A stretch of DNA of 64,000 nt from Saccharibacter floricola DSM 15669 (GTDB lineage: Bacteria; Pseudomonadota; Alphaproteobacteria; Acetobacterales; Acetobacteraceae). The notes beneath the pieces were generated by a model. That model was not told the origin of the DNA. It did not search any database and worked only from the letters and a program-made list of their open reading frames with translations. This document shows, piece by piece, positions 48,575-58,641 of the stretch. The stretch covers positions 186,001 through 250,000 of the forward strand of contig NZ_KB899334.1 in assembly GCF_000378165.1 (NCBI RefSeq). Reading direction: 5' to 3'. How positions within the stretch are numbered: position 1 is the first letter of the stretch; each line of letters starts with the position of its first letter. The position numbers were made by a program, and so were the translations under genes.

Positions 48575-49009
48575 TTAGAACATATTGAGCGCTAAACGCG
48601 CATTATCACTCATACGGCTCATATCCCACGGTGGATCCCATACAACATCCACCTTCACCTTCTTAACCGTTGCGACCGACAGCACCGCATAACGAATCAT
48701 CTGAGGAAGCTCTTGGGCACTGGGGCAATTCGGCGCCGTAAGCGACATTTCAATATGCACGCGACCATCATCATGAAGGTCAATCGCGTAGATCAAACCC
48801 AGCTCGTACACATTGACGGGAATTTCCGGATCATACACCGTCTCAATCGCCGCGATGACCTCTTCCTGTGTTGGCGGAGCGTCAACGGGCGGGGGTACAA
48901 GCTGCTCATACCCATCAGGAAAAGGCTCGGGCACACCGGTTTTTTGGGTATCACGCTCATCTTCTAAAGATGAGCCATTACCATTGTCATGAACATTGGA
49001 ATTCGTCAT
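48575..49009 (-). CDS. sufT: SUF accessory protein of the MIP18/DUF59 family (SufT-like)
   Basis: A 144-aa protein. After a disordered acidic N-terminus the DUF59 domain starts at about residue 50 (TQEEVIAAIETVYDPEIPVNVYELGLIYAID) and contains the conserved cysteine in SLTAPNCPSAQELPQMI. Such proteins assist Fe-S maturation. The ATG at 49009 has GAGGG 5 nt upstream and lies 7 bp after the sufS stop. A longer in-frame start overlaps sufS and is disfavoured. Confidence 0.92.
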   Translation of the reverse strand: MTNSNVHDNGNGSSLEDERDTQKTGVPEPFPDGYEQLVPPPVDAPPTQEEVIAAIETVYDPEIPVNVYELGLIYAIDLHDDGRVHIEMSLTAPNCPSAQELPQMIRYAVLSVATVKKVKVDVVWDPPWDMSRMSDNARLALNMF

Positions 49010-49016
49010 CTTTCCC

Positions 49017-50228
49017 TCACGTGAGTAGTCCGTGTGCACGTTCAAGCCCTTCTACGAGTGCATCAATCTCGCTCAGACTTGTATATAAACCAAAACTCGC
49101 ACGCGTTGTGGCATGCAATCCTAAACGCGTTAATAGCGGTTCTGCGCAATGTTGCCCAGCCCGTACAGCAATTCCTTGCTTGTCCAACAGCACAGCTAGG
49201 TCATGTGGATGAGCACCCTCCATCACAAATGAGAGCACTCCCCCTCTTTTAGCTGGGTTACCCAGAATACGCATGCCTTTAAGAGAAGACAGACGCTCCG
49301 TCCCATAAGCCAGCAGCTCTTTTTCATGAGCCTCTATCTGAGAATGGCCAATTTCTTCCACGAAGCGAAGTGCCGCTCCCAAACCGATCACTTCCAAAAT
49401 AGGCGGCGTTCCTGCTTCAAAACGGTGCGGTACATCAGCCCAACTCACCGCATCAAATGAAACAGAACGGATCATCTCGCCTCCCCCCATAAAAGGTGGA
49501 AGCTCTTCAAGCAGAGCGGCACGTCCCCATACAGCACCAACACCGGTTGGCCCGTAAAGCTTGTGCCCCGTAAAGACGATAAAGTCTGCACCAATCTCCT
49601 GCACATCAAGCTTTTGATGCACAATGGACTGTGAGGCATCAAAGATGATCTTTGCCCCGTAATGATGCGCGCGCTCCGCTAGATGCTTCGCCGGTGTGAT
49701 CGTCCCCAACACATTGGACATGTGAGTGATAGACACCAACGCCACTTTTCCATCAGACAAAAGCGCTTCATAAGCATCTAGGTCGAGATCACCGTCATCT
49801 TTAATTGGAACAATCCGCAGCTCAACCCCTGTTCTCTCACGCAACATCAGCCAAGGCACAATATTAGCGTGATGCTCCAGCTCTGAAAGAATAATCGCTT
49901 GCCCCGGTTTAACGCGCTCACCCAATGTATGGGCTAAAAAGTTAAAGCCTTCAGTGCTGTTTTTCGTGAAAAAAACTTCCTGTGCATTGGGGGCATTAAT
50001 AAAACGCGCAACGTCCTGACGCACCGCTTCATAGGCTACTGTTGTCCGTTCACTCATCGCATGAAGGCCACGATGAATGTTCGCATAACAATGGCGTGCC
50101 GCTTCACTCATCGCATCTATAACAGCGTTGGGCTTCTGTGCAGAAGCCGCACTATCAAGATACACAAGCGGACGCCCATGCACCTTTTCAGATAAAATAG
50201 GGAAGCAAGCACGCACATTATTATTCAT
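49017..50228 (-). CDS. sufS: Cysteine desulfurase SufS
   Basis: PLP enzyme that takes sulfur from cysteine for Fe-S assembly, 403 aa. The Schiff-base lysine is in VFTGHKLYGPTGVG, the persulfide cysteine in AVRAGQHCAEPLLTRLG, typical of group II (SufS) desulfurases. FTKNSTEGFNFLAHTLG and SELEHHANIVPW are also standard. No SufE gene lies in the window. Its start overlaps the sufD end by 8 bp. Confidence 0.97.
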   Translation of the reverse strand: MNNNVRACFPILSEKVHGRPLVYLDSAASAQKPNAVIDAMSEAARHCYANIHRGLHAMSERTTVAYEAVRQDVARFINAPNAQEVFFTKNSTEGFNFLAHTLGERVKPGQAIILSELEHHANIVPWLMLRERTGVELRIVPIKDDGDLDLDAYEALLSDGKVALVSITHMSNVLGTITPAKHLAERAHHYGAKIIFDASQSIVHQKLDVQEIGADFIVFTGHKLYGPTGVGAVWGRAALLEELPPFMGGGEMIRSVSFDAVSWADVPHRFEAGTPPILEVIGLGAALRFVEEIGHSQIEAHEKELLAYGTERLSSLKGMRILGNPAKRGGVLSFVMEGAHPHDLAVLLDKQGIAVRAGQHCAEPLLTRLGLHATTRASFGLYTSLSEIDALVEGLERAHGLLT

Positions 50229-51423
50229 GACCAGGGAAGCTCCTTAACAGATAGGTTTGCAGGCCCTCATCATCCAGCATTTCTACAGCTTCTCGTAAGA
50301 AGGCATTAATCAGCAAGATGCGTGCTTGCTCTTCTGGAATACCGCGAGAACGCAAGTAGAACAGCTGCTCTTCATCAAGCGCACCAACCGTAGCACCGTG
50401 GCTGCATTTGACATCATCAGCATAAATCTCAAGCTCAGGCTTGCTGTTAATCTGCGCTTTTTCAGAAAGAAGAAGCGCCTGATTCATCTGATAACCGTCC
50501 GTCTTCTGCGCGATTTGGTCGACCAGAATCTTCCCCTGGAAGACACCCTGTGCCGCATCAGACAGAACGCTCCGCACCGTTTGGCGTGACGTACAGTCAG
50601 GAGCTGCATGATGAATAAGAGACGTCAAATCATTCAGCCGCGCTCCATCGACGAGCTGAACAGCATTCACTGTACTGTTAGCATGCGGGCCTTGTAAGGT
50701 GCTGACCACCTCATGACGGGCTAATGCTCCCCCCTGATTGAGGGTAAAGCTGTTATAATTCCCGTGCTCTTCACTATGAGCAGACACGATACCAAGATGG
50801 AACGCTTCCTTGCTTTCCGCCTGCCGCTTCACATGCCGGAAATGGGCTCCCTTGGCACAGCGTACGTCAAAGAGCGGATTCGCAAGGTAACGTCCCTCAC
50901 CTCCCTGCACATCAAGCAATGTCAGAGAAGCCCCCTCTTCCAGCACAATGCTGTGATGAAGATGCACGGAGACATCTTGTCCATCACAAACACTCGCCAG
51001 CACAACCAAACCGCCATCAACACCAGCCGGCACACGCAGATGCAGCCCATCTTGACGAAGCGCACCATTGAGCTGTGCGGAGAAGCGGCCTTTCAGCGCT
51101 GCATCCTCAGAAGGTACATGTCCATCAAGCTTCTCCCGCATCACCGACGCAGGAAGTTTGGTATAATCGGTATCTTCATACCCATTACCAAAAACCACGC
51201 AACCATCTGCTTCAGGCAAGGCTAAAGGCTTGAGCAAGGCCGTCAATCGCGCTGAAGAAAGCCGTTCTGGCGTGCGCCAAGCCACCCCATTTAAGGGCTG
51301 AAGAGACGTATAATGCCAAGCTTCTACACGGCGTGTGGGTAGCTCTTGCGTACCCAACAACGCCGCCCGTGTTCCGGCCCGTTCTGTAAAGGCCGTCCAC
51401 GCTTTCTGTGTCGTTTCACTCAC
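50221..51423 (-). CDS. sufD: SufD, subunit of the SufBCD scaffold
   Basis: A 400-aa beta-helix protein of the SufBC2D cluster-assembly scaffold, with the shared SufB/SufD C-terminus (KPELEIYADDVKCSHGATVGALDEEQLFYLRSRGI). The histidine in KCSHGAT corresponds to the residue used in cluster formation. The start is GTG, overlapping the sufC stop (GTGA). Confidence 0.95.
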   Translation of the reverse strand: MSETTQKAWTAFTERAGTRAALLGTQELPTRRVEAWHYTSLQPLNGVAWRTPERLSSARLTALLKPLALPEADGCVVFGNGYEDTDYTKLPASVMREKLDGHVPSEDAALKGRFSAQLNGALRQDGLHLRVPAGVDGGLVVLASVCDGQDVSVHLHHSIVLEEGASLTLLDVQGGEGRYLANPLFDVRCAKGAHFRHVKRQAESKEAFHLGIVSAHSEEHGNYNSFTLNQGGALARHEVVSTLQGPHANSTVNAVQLVDGARLNDLTSLIHHAAPDCTSRQTVRSVLSDAAQGVFQGKILVDQIAQKTDGYQMNQALLLSEKAQINSKPELEIYADDVKCSHGATVGALDEEQLFYLRSRGIPEEQARILLINAFLREAVEMLDDEGLQTYLLRSFPGHE

Positions 51424-52190
51424 GCTGCTGCCTCAAGAAACTGCTTATAGCCGTCTTTTTCCAGCTGTTTAGCCACTTCCGGCCCACCGCTATGGATGAT
51501 CCGCCCATTTGCCATCACGTGCACACGGTCAGGCACGATATAGTCCAGCAAACGCTGATGATGGGTAATCACCAAGGAAGAGAAGTCTGGACTGCGCAGA
51601 GAATTGACCCCATCTGCGACAATGCGCAGTGCGTCAATATCAAGCCCGCTATCTGTCTCATCCAAGATCGCTAAGGATGGCTTCAACAGACGCATCTGCA
51701 AGACCTCATTGCGTTTCTTTTCACCGCCTGAGAACCCGACATTGACCGCACGCTTCAGCATCTCTGAAGACATGGACAAGCGTGCTGTCTCTTCACGCGT
51801 TAGCTTTAAGAAAGCAACGGCGTCCAGCTCCTCTTCCCCACGAGCCCGGCGAACGGCATTCACCGCTGTGCGCAAAAAGTTCGCGTTATTGACACCAGGA
51901 AGCTCAACCGGCGCCTGAAAGGCTAGAAAAATACCCAGCGCTGCACGCTCTTCTGGCTCCAGCTCAAGGAGGTTCTGTCCCTTAAAGGAGACATCACCAG
52001 CGGTCACCTCATAGTCCTCACGCCCAGCGAGGGTGTAAGAAAGTGTCGATTTCCCAGAGCCATTCGGCCCCATAATGGCGTGAACTTCCCCTTTCGGAAC
52101 GGAGAGATCAACACCTTTGAGAATTTCCTTTTCTGTGCCATCCGCATCAATCTGCGCTTTTAGGCCCTTGATCGTTAGAAAATCGCTCAT
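51420..52190 (-). CDS. sufC: SufC, ATPase of the SufBCD scaffold
   Basis: ABC-type ATPase of 256 aa. Walker A is GPNGSGKSTLSYTLAG, the signature is FSGGEKKRNEVLQM, Walker B is LAILDETDSGLDID and the switch histidine is in LVITHHQRLLDYI. It powers cluster assembly on SufBD rather than transport. The ATG at 52190 lies 4 bp after the sufB stop; a longer frame extends into sufB. Confidence 0.96.
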   Translation of the reverse strand: MSDFLTIKGLKAQIDADGTEKEILKGVDLSVPKGEVHAIMGPNGSGKSTLSYTLAGREDYEVTAGDVSFKGQNLLELEPEERAALGIFLAFQAPVELPGVNNANFLRTAVNAVRRARGEEELDAVAFLKLTREETARLSMSSEMLKRAVNVGFSGGEKKRNEVLQMRLLKPSLAILDETDSGLDIDALRIVADGVNSLRSPDFSSLVITHHQRLLDYIVPDRVHVMANGRIIHSGGPEVAKQLEKDGYKQFLEAAA

Positions 52191-52194
52191 TGTT

Positions 52195-53679
52195 TTAACC
52201 CACACTTCCTTCAAGGCTAATCTGAAGTAATTTTTGCGCTTCGACGGCAAACTCCATCGGGAGCTCTTTCAACACTTCTCGGCAGAAGCCATTCACAATT
52301 AAACCGACCGCTTCCTCTTCCGAAAATCCACGTGATCGGCAATAAAAGAGCTGGTCTTCAGAGATTTTCGAGGTTGTCGCTTCATGCTCAACCCGCGCTG
52401 TCATATTCCGGCTTTCAATATAGGGCACTGTATGCGCGCCACATTGATCCCCAATGAGCAAACTATCGCACTGCGTAAAGTTTCGCCCATTACGTGCCTT
52501 TGGTTGCATCCGCACAAGGCCGCGATACGTGCTATCAGACTTTCCAGCTGAAATCGTCTTCGCTATAATCGTTGACCGCGTATCAGGCGCCAGATGGATC
52601 ATCTTCGTCCCAGTATCAGCCTGCTGATGACGGTTCGTCACGGCAACGGAGTAGAACTCCCCAACAGAGCCTTTTCCAGCCAAAATGCAGGATGGGTATT
52701 TCCACGTAATCGCAGACCCAGTTTCAACCTGCGTCCAAGAAATACGAGCTCGGTCACCTTTGCAGATGCCACGCTTGGTCACGAAGTTATAGATACCGCC
52801 CTTCCCCTCATCATCACCGGGGTACCAGTTCTGGACGGTTGAATATTTGATGGACGCATCCTCCATCGCCACAAGCTCCACCACGGCAGCATGAAGCTGA
52901 TTTTCATCGCGTTGAGGTGCTGTGCATCCTTCAAGATAGGACACAGTAGCGCGGTCTTCAGCAATAATCAGCGTACGTTCAAACTGCCCCGTATTACGCG
53001 CATTAATGCGGAAATAGGTGGAAAGCTCCATCGGGCACCGCACGCCCTTAGGAACATAGACAAAGGAACCATCGGTAAAGACAGCTGAGTTCAATGCCGT
53101 GAAGAAATTATCATTCTGCGGAACCACTGTTCCGAGATAACGCTGCACGAGTTCGGGATGCTCGCGGATTGCTTCCGAAATCGGGCAGAAAATCACGCCT
53201 GCTTCAGCGAGTTTTTCACGGAATGTCGTCGCGACAGACACGCTATCAAACACCGCATCCACGGCAACAGGAGCGCGCGCTTCATCCGCACCTTCTACGC
53301 CTGCAAGCAATTCCTGCTCATGCAAAGGGATACCAAGCTTTTCGTAAGTCCTTAAAAGCTCAGGATCAACCTCATCAAGGCTTTTGGGGCCGGGCTTCTT
53401 CTTCGGCTGTGCGAAATAATGTGCGTCCTGATAGTCAATGTCAGGATAGTTGACCTTAGACCAACGCGGCTCTTCCATTTTCTCCCACGAGCGAAACGCC
53501 TTTAAACGCCATTGCAGCATCCATTCAGGCTCTTCCTTGCGAGCAGAAATGAGACGAACGATATCTTCGTTCAGCCCTTTCGGCGCGATGTCCATCTCAA
53601 CATCTGTCTCAAAGCCCCACTCATAGCCTGAGTTTGCAAGCTTTTCGACAGTTTCACGGGTTTCCGATACAGCCGGCAT
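52195..53679 (-). CDS. sufB: SufB, scaffold for Fe-S assembly
   Basis: A 494-aa beta-helix scaffold on which new Fe-S clusters form. Family features are [44 protein letters not shown] with the conserved cysteine, and [26 protein letters not shown]. First structural gene after the Rrf2 regulator, 12 bp downstream of it. Confidence 0.97.
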   Translation of the reverse strand: MPAVSETRETVEKLANSGYEWGFETDVEMDIAPKGLNEDIVRLISARKEEPEWMLQWRLKAFRSWEKMEEPRWSKVNYPDIDYQDAHYFAQPKKKPGPKSLDEVDPELLRTYEKLGIPLHEQELLAGVEGADEARAPVAVDAVFDSVSVATTFREKLAEAGVIFCPISEAIREHPELVQRYLGTVVPQNDNFFTALNSAVFTDGSFVYVPKGVRCPMELSTYFRINARNTGQFERTLIIAEDRATVSYLEGCTAPQRDENQLHAAVVELVAMEDASIKYSTVQNWYPGDDEGKGGIYNFVTKRGICKGDRARISWTQVETGSAITWKYPSCILAGKGSVGEFYSVAVTNRHQQADTGTKMIHLAPDTRSTIIAKTISAGKSDSTYRGLVRMQPKARNGRNFTQCDSLLIGDQCGAHTVPYIESRNMTARVEHEATTSKISEDQLFYCRSRGFSEEEAVGLIVNGFCREVLKELPMEFAVEAQKLLQISLEGSVG

Positions 53680-53691
53680 AGTTTCCCCCTC

Positions 53692-54162
53692 TTAGCCAGA
53701 AACCACGATCTCTTCGGGTCTGGTTTGTTCTTTGTCTGCCGAACAGGTTGCCATTTTCTTACACGGCCCTGGCGCTGCCATATCCGCTAAGGTGATACTC
53801 TCTAACGCTTGGCAGATGGCTTGATTGACCATGTCCCACTGTCCAGATAATCCGCACGTGTCTCCGTGTCCGCATTCGCGTCCATCACAGCATGCTGTCA
53901 CGGCGATTGGGCCATCAACACTTCGGATGACACGCGCAACGGAAATATCAGCAAGCGTTTCCGCTAAACGATACCCTCCCCGAGCCCCACGGTAGGACAC
54001 GACAAGTTTCCCTGCAGCAAGTCCTTTGAGAATTTTTGCTACGGTTGGCTCAGGCACGCCTGTTTCTTGGGCAAGCGTTGTTGCTGTTGCAAGCTCCCCT
54101 CTTTGCCCTAAACGGACGAGGATAACCGTTGCGTAATCCGCTAACTTGGACAGTCTTAACAC
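53692..54162 (-). CDS. Rrf2-family SUF operon regulator
   Basis: A 156-aa winged-helix repressor. The DNA-binding part is LRLSKLADYATVILVRLGQRGELATATTLAQETGVPEPTVAKILKGL. A cysteine cluster in CCDGRECGHGDTCGLSG would hold an Fe-S cluster, as in IscR, letting it sense cluster supply and control its own operon. The family start points to the GTG at 54162; a GTG 51 bp upstream would add an unrelated N-terminus. The ribosome-binding site is weak in either case. First gene of the suf operon. Confidence 0.9.
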   Translation of the reverse strand: MLRLSKLADYATVILVRLGQRGELATATTLAQETGVPEPTVAKILKGLAAGKLVVSYRGARGGYRLAETLADISVARVIRSVDGPIAVTACCDGRECGHGDTCGLSGQWDMVNQAICQALESITLADMAAPGPCKKMATCSADKEQTRPEEIVVSG

Positions 54163-54331
54163 GATAGAAAACCCAGAACCTGTGAAAACGTATTTCAGAC
54201 CTATACAGTCCACATTAATTCGAGATGGCCCATATGGTTGCTTAGGTCAAGGTATTTGTAAAAATTTATCCGCTAAAAAGCTCTATCGTCATAAAATATA
54301 ACAGAATGTTAATGGGCTGTCTTCTTCATTC

Positions 54332-55606
54332 TTATAGTCTCGCCACCAGACCAAGAACAGCCTCTAATAGTCCTCCTACTAGAAACCCTACAACGGTTCC
54401 ATTGATACGAATATAAGCAAGGTCTTTGCCTACTCCACGCTCCAAACGTGCTGCTAAACTGGGGCCATCCCATTTTTCCATCACGCGCGCGATCAAAGCT
54501 GCGACCTCTTGGCGAATGCCCGCAATCATATGCACAGCACTTCTGCTCACAATATGATTTATTTTCGCTGAAAACTCTTTATCCTCGCTCAGCATATCAA
54601 CCACATGGTCAAGCAAAGCCTGAGAGACTTGGGCACTCCATCCATCAGATCGTTGGCTATCGTCCTCTGTCACTATACGTAAACGCCGCCAAAGACTTCC
54701 CCACCATTCCTTAACAGCATCATGCCCAAGGAAGTCTGAAATATGTTCCATGATTCGTGTAAGCTGAGCTGGATCCTTCTCTAGCTGATCAATTTTCTCA
54801 TTAACCCATGTGGTAAAACCATGTCGGACGTCAGAATCCATCGGATCGACACGCTCTAATTCCACCTTCAGCGCATTAAGCGCTTGAGACGCTACACGCC
54901 CCCCGATCGCCCAACCAACAAAACGTCCGCCCTGCTCTCTCACCCGCTCTTCTACAAAACGATGGAACTCAGGCTCATGTTGAACGACCAACTCTTTAAA
55001 CTGAGAAAGGAAAAAAGAAAAAACCTCTTGATGAACATCAACATTCACCATCGCCCGCAAAACCCGTGCGACAAGCGGTGCAACGTCACGCCCATGAAGC
55101 AAGACAGGCAAAAGACGCCCTGCCAAGGCCGATCCACGTCCATCTTCCAAACGCTCCAAAAGGCCGGGAGCAATCCGCCGCATATTATCAACAACAGCAT
55201 CGCGTGTTGTTGGGTTTTGGAGCGTTTTAACAAGAGCTTTTGAACAATCAAAACGTTCCAGCAACGCTGTTAAATCATGCTCTGTAAAAAAATGCTCCGC
55301 TACAAAGCGCCCCATAGCTTGGCCGAGCTGCTTCTTCCGACGCGGTAAAATCGCCGTATGAGGGATCGGCAATCCCATAGGGTGCCGAAAAAGTGCCGTA
55401 ACAGCGAACCAATCAGCTAACCCTCCAACAACACCCGCACGCGCTCCTGCCTGTATCATATCCAATACGACACTATGAGCATAAAGACGCTCCCAAATAG
55501 GCAAGCTACTTCCAACAGCAAGCCCTCCCATCCCGACTAAAAGCACCGTCGCTACTGTGCCTGGTCGTGACAACTTACTTTGTTCCGCGGCGTGTGCTTC
55601 CGACAT
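54332..55606 (-). CDS. DUF445 membrane protein
   Basis: A 424-aa protein of the DUF445/YjiN type, function unknown. An N-terminal membrane segment (about residues 17-40) is followed by GGLADWFAVTALFRHPMGLPIPHTAILPRRKKQLGQAMGRFV, which is diagnostic. A long helical, probably periplasmic or cytosolic middle follows, and a C-terminal membrane segment (GTVVGFLVGGLLEAVLGLVARL). AAAGG precedes the ATG. Divergent from ppc. Confidence 0.9.
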   Translation of the reverse strand: MSEAHAAEQSKLSRPGTVATVLLVGMGGLAVGSSLPIWERLYAHSVVLDMIQAGARAGVVGGLADWFAVTALFRHPMGLPIPHTAILPRRKKQLGQAMGRFVAEHFFTEHDLTALLERFDCSKALVKTLQNPTTRDAVVDNMRRIAPGLLERLEDGRGSALAGRLLPVLLHGRDVAPLVARVLRAMVNVDVHQEVFSFFLSQFKELVVQHEPEFHRFVEERVREQGGRFVGWAIGGRVASQALNALKVELERVDPMDSDVRHGFTTWVNEKIDQLEKDPAQLTRIMEHISDFLGHDAVKEWWGSLWRRLRIVTEDDSQRSDGWSAQVSQALLDHVVDMLSEDKEFSAKINHIVSRSAVHMIAGIRQEVAALIARVMEKWDGPSLAARLERGVGKDLAYIRINGTVVGFLVGGLLEAVLGLVARL

Positions 55607-55736
55607 CCTTTGTCCTTTTATGCTCTTTTTCTTTTATAACATGCTCTTGAATGCACAGGAATGGTTGCTTTCAATGGGGGATCGTGGAACATTCTACTCC
55701 TATTTCCTGTCTTGAAAAACAACGAGATCAATCCCC

Positions 55737-58520
55737 ATGACTGACCGCGCCGCCCTCTCTGATGGTGCTCCCTCTGAGCTGATTGATGCGTTAAGTGCTG
55801 GTTTGGCCGATACGCATCATGATCTGCCTGACATGATTACGTCGCTTGCTGACCAAAGCAGCTCGGATAAGGGTATTGATACTCTTGAAAAAATAGTCCG
55901 TCAGCTGCGTGATCGTAACTTTGGAACCCGCGCGGATGCGTTGCGCCGTTATATCGGGCTGGACAGCCACCCTGCCCCGCACGAACGGCTTACCCAAGTG
56001 GCTCAAACCTTGGTTGCTCGGGCGGACTCTCCTGAAAGCCTTAATACGGCAGGAATCGCAGCCGTTTTTACGGCCCACCCGACCTTTGCACTCGCTAATG
56101 AGGTCTACACACTTCTTGCTGAACGTGCGGAAAACCCCGAGCGCCATATTCCCGAGCTCGCCACCCATCGTCGTGCAGCACCCCCCACATTGGATGAAGA
56201 GCAAAGCCTCGCCCTCGCGGCGATCCAACGTGGTCGCGATGCGCTAGACGACCTCGCTTTAGAAATTTTCCGTGCAGCCCGTAAACGCTGGCCTGACGCT
56301 AAAAGTTTCACACCATCCCCGCTGCTGCTCGCAAGCTGGGTTGGTTTTGACACCGATGGCCGTAACGATATTGGCTGGTGGGATACCATCCGTATTCGTA
56401 TAGGCCTTAAGCTCGCCCAGCTACAGCGCCTTTCAGATGGGCTAGCACGGCTTGGTCTCTCATCATCTACCCTGGGGCAGCGCGTCTCAGATGCGATCAT
56501 CGCTACGAGCGAACAACGCGATGCCTGCCCGCGTTCACAGCCTGGCAGGCAGCCTGACCCTGAAGCGATCGCTACTTTCGCCCGTCAACTTATTGCACGC
56601 GAAGAGGCTGCGCTCCTCACGGCTAACGCATTACAGCCCCTCTTTGACGAGACCGCAGCTGAGTTAAGCCCGGAAAAAGCCGAACAGCTTGATGTCATCC
56701 GCACAGGTTTTATGACCCATGGGCTTGGTCTGTCCCATATCCACACACGCCTTAATGCGGCACAAATCTACAATGTGGCTCGCACACGTTTAGGCCTAAC
56801 AGACGACCCGACCCTACCGTTCCACCGCCAAGCGCTTCTGTCGCATATTGATGCCGCGATGGATAACCTGACACCGCTCGCGGTTGATTTTGGTGCTCTT
56901 TTAGTCGAGCCCAGCGCAGCTGCACGTCTGATGATGACGATGGCGCAAATTCTGAAACATATTGATTCAGATACGCCAATCCGCTTCCTTATTGCCGAGA
57001 CTGAAAGCGGCTATACCCTCCTCGCTACGCTGTGGTTGGCGCGCCTCTTTGGTATTAAAGACCATCAAATTGAGATTTCTCCCCTTTTTGAGACTGAAAC
57101 GGCGCTCGAAAATGGAGAAATGATCCTTGAGGAAGCCTTCCGTTCCCCTCATTGGCGTCAGTATCTTCGTGCGAATGGCCGTTTATCCCTTCAGTTCGGC
57201 TATTCTGACTCCGGTCGTTATGTGGGACAAATTGCGGCGGCAAACTTGGTTGAGCGCTTGCGGATGCGCACCCTCGCGCAAATGAAAGAACACGGGCTGG
57301 ACGATGTCGCTCTCACCATGTTCGATACACATGGGGAAAGCATTGGCCGTGGCGCCCATCCTTTCAGTCTCAAAGAGCGGCTGGACTATTTCTCCCCTCC
57401 TCATACGCGCCAAGCGCTGCGCGATGCGGGAATTCAGTATCGTGTTGAAGCGGCTTTCCAGGGTGGTGATGGCTATACGCTCTTTGGCACGGCAGCTCTA
57501 GCGACTTCAACCATCGCCTCTCTTGCAGAATGCTCCGCTTCTCAGCACGAGCCGATCAGCCCAGCAGAGCGTGATGACCCTCTCTATGACCGGCCTGACT
57601 TTGCGATGGACTTTTTCTCCACTCTCGCAATGAAAATGGGCGATCTGGTCAATGACCCGGGTTACACAGCATTACTCAGTGCTTTTGGCCCGGCCCTTAT
57701 TGATAAGACAGGCTCTCGTCCATCGGCCCGTCAGTCTGACACCGCAACGGTTAATCGAATCACCCATCCAAGCCAAATCCGCGCTATTCCTAATAACGCG
57801 ATTTTGCAACAACTTGGTTGGTGGGCCAATATTCTGCATGGCTTAGGAGGAGCTGCCCAACGTCATCCAAAGACCTTTGCACAATTCCGCGAAAAGTCAC
57901 CGCGCTTCCGTCAGTTGATGGACTTCGCGCATCAAGCTCTTGCCCATTCAGACATTGATGTGCTGCGCGCAACGATCCATCAGCTTGATCCTGGAACATG
58001 GCTCAATCGTGCTGCGGATTGTCAGGATGCTGACCAACGGGCACATCTCCTCGCCATTGCAGAGGACTTAGAAGAACTTGAGTTCTGGAAGAGTGTTCCC
58101 GCTATGTTCCGTCGCATTCAACGTGAGCATATCGCTCTGCGTAGTGCATGGCCGGATGCGCCGACAATGGAAGGCGATGAAAAACTCCTTCACGTCATTC
58201 GTTTTGCCCTGATGGAACGTATCTGGCGCCTTGCCACCTATATTCCTTACTTCGGCCCTCGTGGGACCGTCACACGCGAAGCCATCACGACGTTGATCCT
58301 CTGCCTCGACGTGCCGCGCGCTCTTCGTCTCCTTGATGATTTATTCCCTATTAATGCACCAAGTATCGCTAATCTCGACTTCGGAGAACCGGGCGGTGCT
58401 GGGGTTGCTCAGGGCTTTGCTCGTGAGCATGAACAGATTTTCCGTCCACTCCAACGCAACTTTGATCTCCTCCGCGAAGTCGGTATTGCCATTATGCACG
58501 CCAACCGCGTTTTTGGGTGA
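55737..58520 (+). CDS. ppc: Phosphoenolpyruvate carboxylase homologue, divergent active site
   Basis: A 927-aa protein that aligns along its length with PEP carboxylase, which makes oxaloacetate from PEP and bicarbonate. Family landmarks are FTAHPTFALANE (H114), GYSDSGRYVG (488-497), GSRPSAR (659-665) and IRAIPN. Several are altered: the lysine of the usual GYSDSxKD motif is Arg494 and the next Asp is Tyr; the catalytic glycine loop, normally HGRGGxxGRGG, is shortened to HGESIGRGAHP (532-542), losing one arginine; and the usual C-terminal Arg-Asn-Thr-Gly end is absent. The frame is intact and codon use looks normal, so it is not a pseudogene. Activity should not be assumed. Confidence 0.8.
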   Translation: MTDRAALSDGAPSELIDALSAGLADTHHDLPDMITSLADQSSSDKGIDTLEKIVRQLRDRNFGTRADALRRYIGLDSHPAPHERLTQVAQTLVARADSPESLNTAGIAAVFTAHPTFALANEVYTLLAERAENPERHIPELATHRRAAPPTLDEEQSLALAAIQRGRDALDDLALEIFRAARKRWPDAKSFTPSPLLLASWVGFDTDGRNDIGWWDTIRIRIGLKLAQLQRLSDGLARLGLSSSTLGQRVSDAIIATSEQRDACPRSQPGRQPDPEAIATFARQLIAREEAALLTANALQPLFDETAAELSPEKAEQLDVIRTGFMTHGLGLSHIHTRLNAAQIYNVARTRLGLTDDPTLPFHRQALLSHIDAAMDNLTPLAVDFGALLVEPSAAARLMMTMAQILKHIDSDTPIRFLIAETESGYTLLATLWLARLFGIKDHQIEISPLFETETALENGEMILEEAFRSPHWRQYLRANGRLSLQFGYSDSGRYVGQIAAANLVERLRMRTLAQMKEHGLDDVALTMFDTHGESIGRGAHPFSLKERLDYFSPPHTRQALRDAGIQYRVEAAFQGGDGYTLFGTAALATSTIASLAECSASQHEPISPAERDDPLYDRPDFAMDFFSTLAMKMGDLVNDPGYTALLSAFGPALIDKTGSRPSARQSDTATVNRITHPSQIRAIPNNAILQQLGWWANILHGLGGAAQRHPKTFAQFREKSPRFRQLMDFAHQALAHSDIDVLRATIHQLDPGTWLNRAADCQDADQRAHLLAIAEDLEELEFWKSVPAMFRRIQREHIALRSAWPDAPTMEGDEKLLHVIRFALMERIWRLATYIPYFGPRGTVTREAITTLILCLDVPRALRLLDDLFPINAPSIANLDFGEPGGAGVAQGFAREHEQIFRPLQRNFDLLREVGIAIMHANRVFG

Positions 58521-58527
58521 AAACAAC

Positions 58528-58563
58528 ATTTTCCTTCCCATTGTTTCGAATGGGAAGGAAAAT
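58528..58563 (+). terminator. Perfect 15-bp hairpin after ppc
   Basis: ATTTTCCTTCCCATT pairs perfectly with AATGGGAAGGAAAAT around a 6-nt loop, 7 bp after the ppc stop. No T run follows; it probably shields the ppc mRNA end and works with the next terminator. Confidence 0.65.
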
Positions 58564-58575
58564 ACCATAGCTCTT

Positions 58576-58612
58576 AAAAAGGCCGCCTCCACCATAGGAG
58601 CGCGGCCTTTTT
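58576..58612. terminator. Bidirectional terminator between ppc and the CLC gene
   Basis: AAAAAGGCCGC and GCGGCCTTTTT form an 11-bp stem with an inner CTCC/GGAG extension. A and T runs on both sides let it end both the plus-strand ppc and the minus-strand transporter transcripts. Confidence 0.88.
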
Positions 58613-58641
58613 GAAGAATATTTATAGTTCCTATGAACGTA

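Noticed and set aside
55737-58520. ppc as a pseudogene
   Set aside because: The frame is uninterrupted over 927 codons, ends in strong terminators and keeps many family motifs; changed residues look like divergence, not decay.
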